Assembly (NCBI RefSeq): GCF_015207735.1
Contig: NZ_JADEWG010000050.1
Span: 1-42,864 of the forward strand
Length of the DNA stretch: 42,864 nt
Direction of reading: 5' to 3'
DNA from: [Phormidium] sp. LEGE 05292
GTDB lineage: Bacteria > Cyanobacteriota > Cyanobacteriia > Cyanobacteriales > Aerosakkonemataceae
Part shown: in pieces, positions 42,777 through 42,864 of the stretch
How positions within the stretch are numbered: the first letter of the stretch is position 1
Layout of the letters: each line of letters opens with the position of its first letter
Program-made: the position numbers and the translations under genes
The notes under the pieces: generated by a model
What the model saw: only the letters and a program-made list of their open reading frames with translations
Databases searched by the model: none
What the model was told of the DNA's origin: nothing

Positions 42777-42864
42777 CTCAATCCCCTTATTTGTAGTAAA
42801 AAATGTTCATACGAATTGGGTAAAGGTAACTTTATTCCCTTACCCAACCCCCAGTCCCCAGTCC

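Overview
The window is cyanobacterial chromosome, most likely from a filamentous species of the Oscillatoriales type. The AT-rich DNA is full of the cyanobacterial octamer GCGATCGC (HIP1). It carries the cyanobacterial run der-cbiQ-pipX-pipY-sepF-proC, and the spacers hold cyanobacterial short repeats (heptamer arrays, small dispersed repeats, palindromes). No tRNA, rRNA, CRISPR array, complete insertion sequence or prophage is visible. The species assignment is an inference from style.

Layout. 1-1.2 kb: 3' part of mutS2. 1.6-9.6 kb: a lone HTH protein, cmoA-cmoB (wobble-uridine tRNA modification), a glycosyltransferase-like protein, a small membrane protein, an MFS transporter and two overlapping U32 genes. 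The U32 pair could supply the hydroxylation step that precedes CmoA/CmoB. 9.6-18.3 kb: a signalling block with a receiver-GGDEF diguanylate cyclase and a 2307-residue Ser/Thr-His hybrid kinase, flanked by decayed kinase remnants on both sides. 18.7-20 kb: a ParA ATPase and a coiled-coil partner ending in a C-terminal tryptophan, a pair resembling carboxysome-positioning McdA/McdB. 20-26 kb: S2P protease, 2TM protein, Mo-nitrogenase-C-domain protein, a 64-residue orphan, a CaCA exchanger, a GDSL hydrolase and glutaminase. 26-28.6 kb: an eroded stretch with doxX and histidine-kinase fragments, a PepSY-like protein, a frameshifted CxxC protein, a Rieske protein and a vapBC-type toxin-antitoxin pair enclosed by 25-bp inverted repeats. 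28.7-31 kb: a two-subunit sodium/solute symporter. 31.2-35.7 kb: a multi-sensor diguanylate cyclase with two phytochrome/cyanobacteriochrome-like GAF domains, a TrmN6-type methyltransferase and a hicBA pair whose toxin has a premature stop. 35.9-42.8 kb: der, cbiQ, pipX, pipY, sepF, proC and plsY.

The core genes serve translation, nitrogen control, division and lipid synthesis. The accessory content is dominated by c-di-GMP and phosphorelay signalling. The spacers show heavy turnover: at least five families of inverted or dispersed repeats, four gene remnants and two toxin-antitoxin loci, one apparently inactivated. No single unmistakably new system stands out. The best candidates for follow-up are the combined U32/CmoAB pathway, the probable photoreceptor diguanylate cyclase, the ParA/coiled-coil pair, the repeat-bounded toxin-antitoxin cassette and the AGATCTTGCA repeat family.
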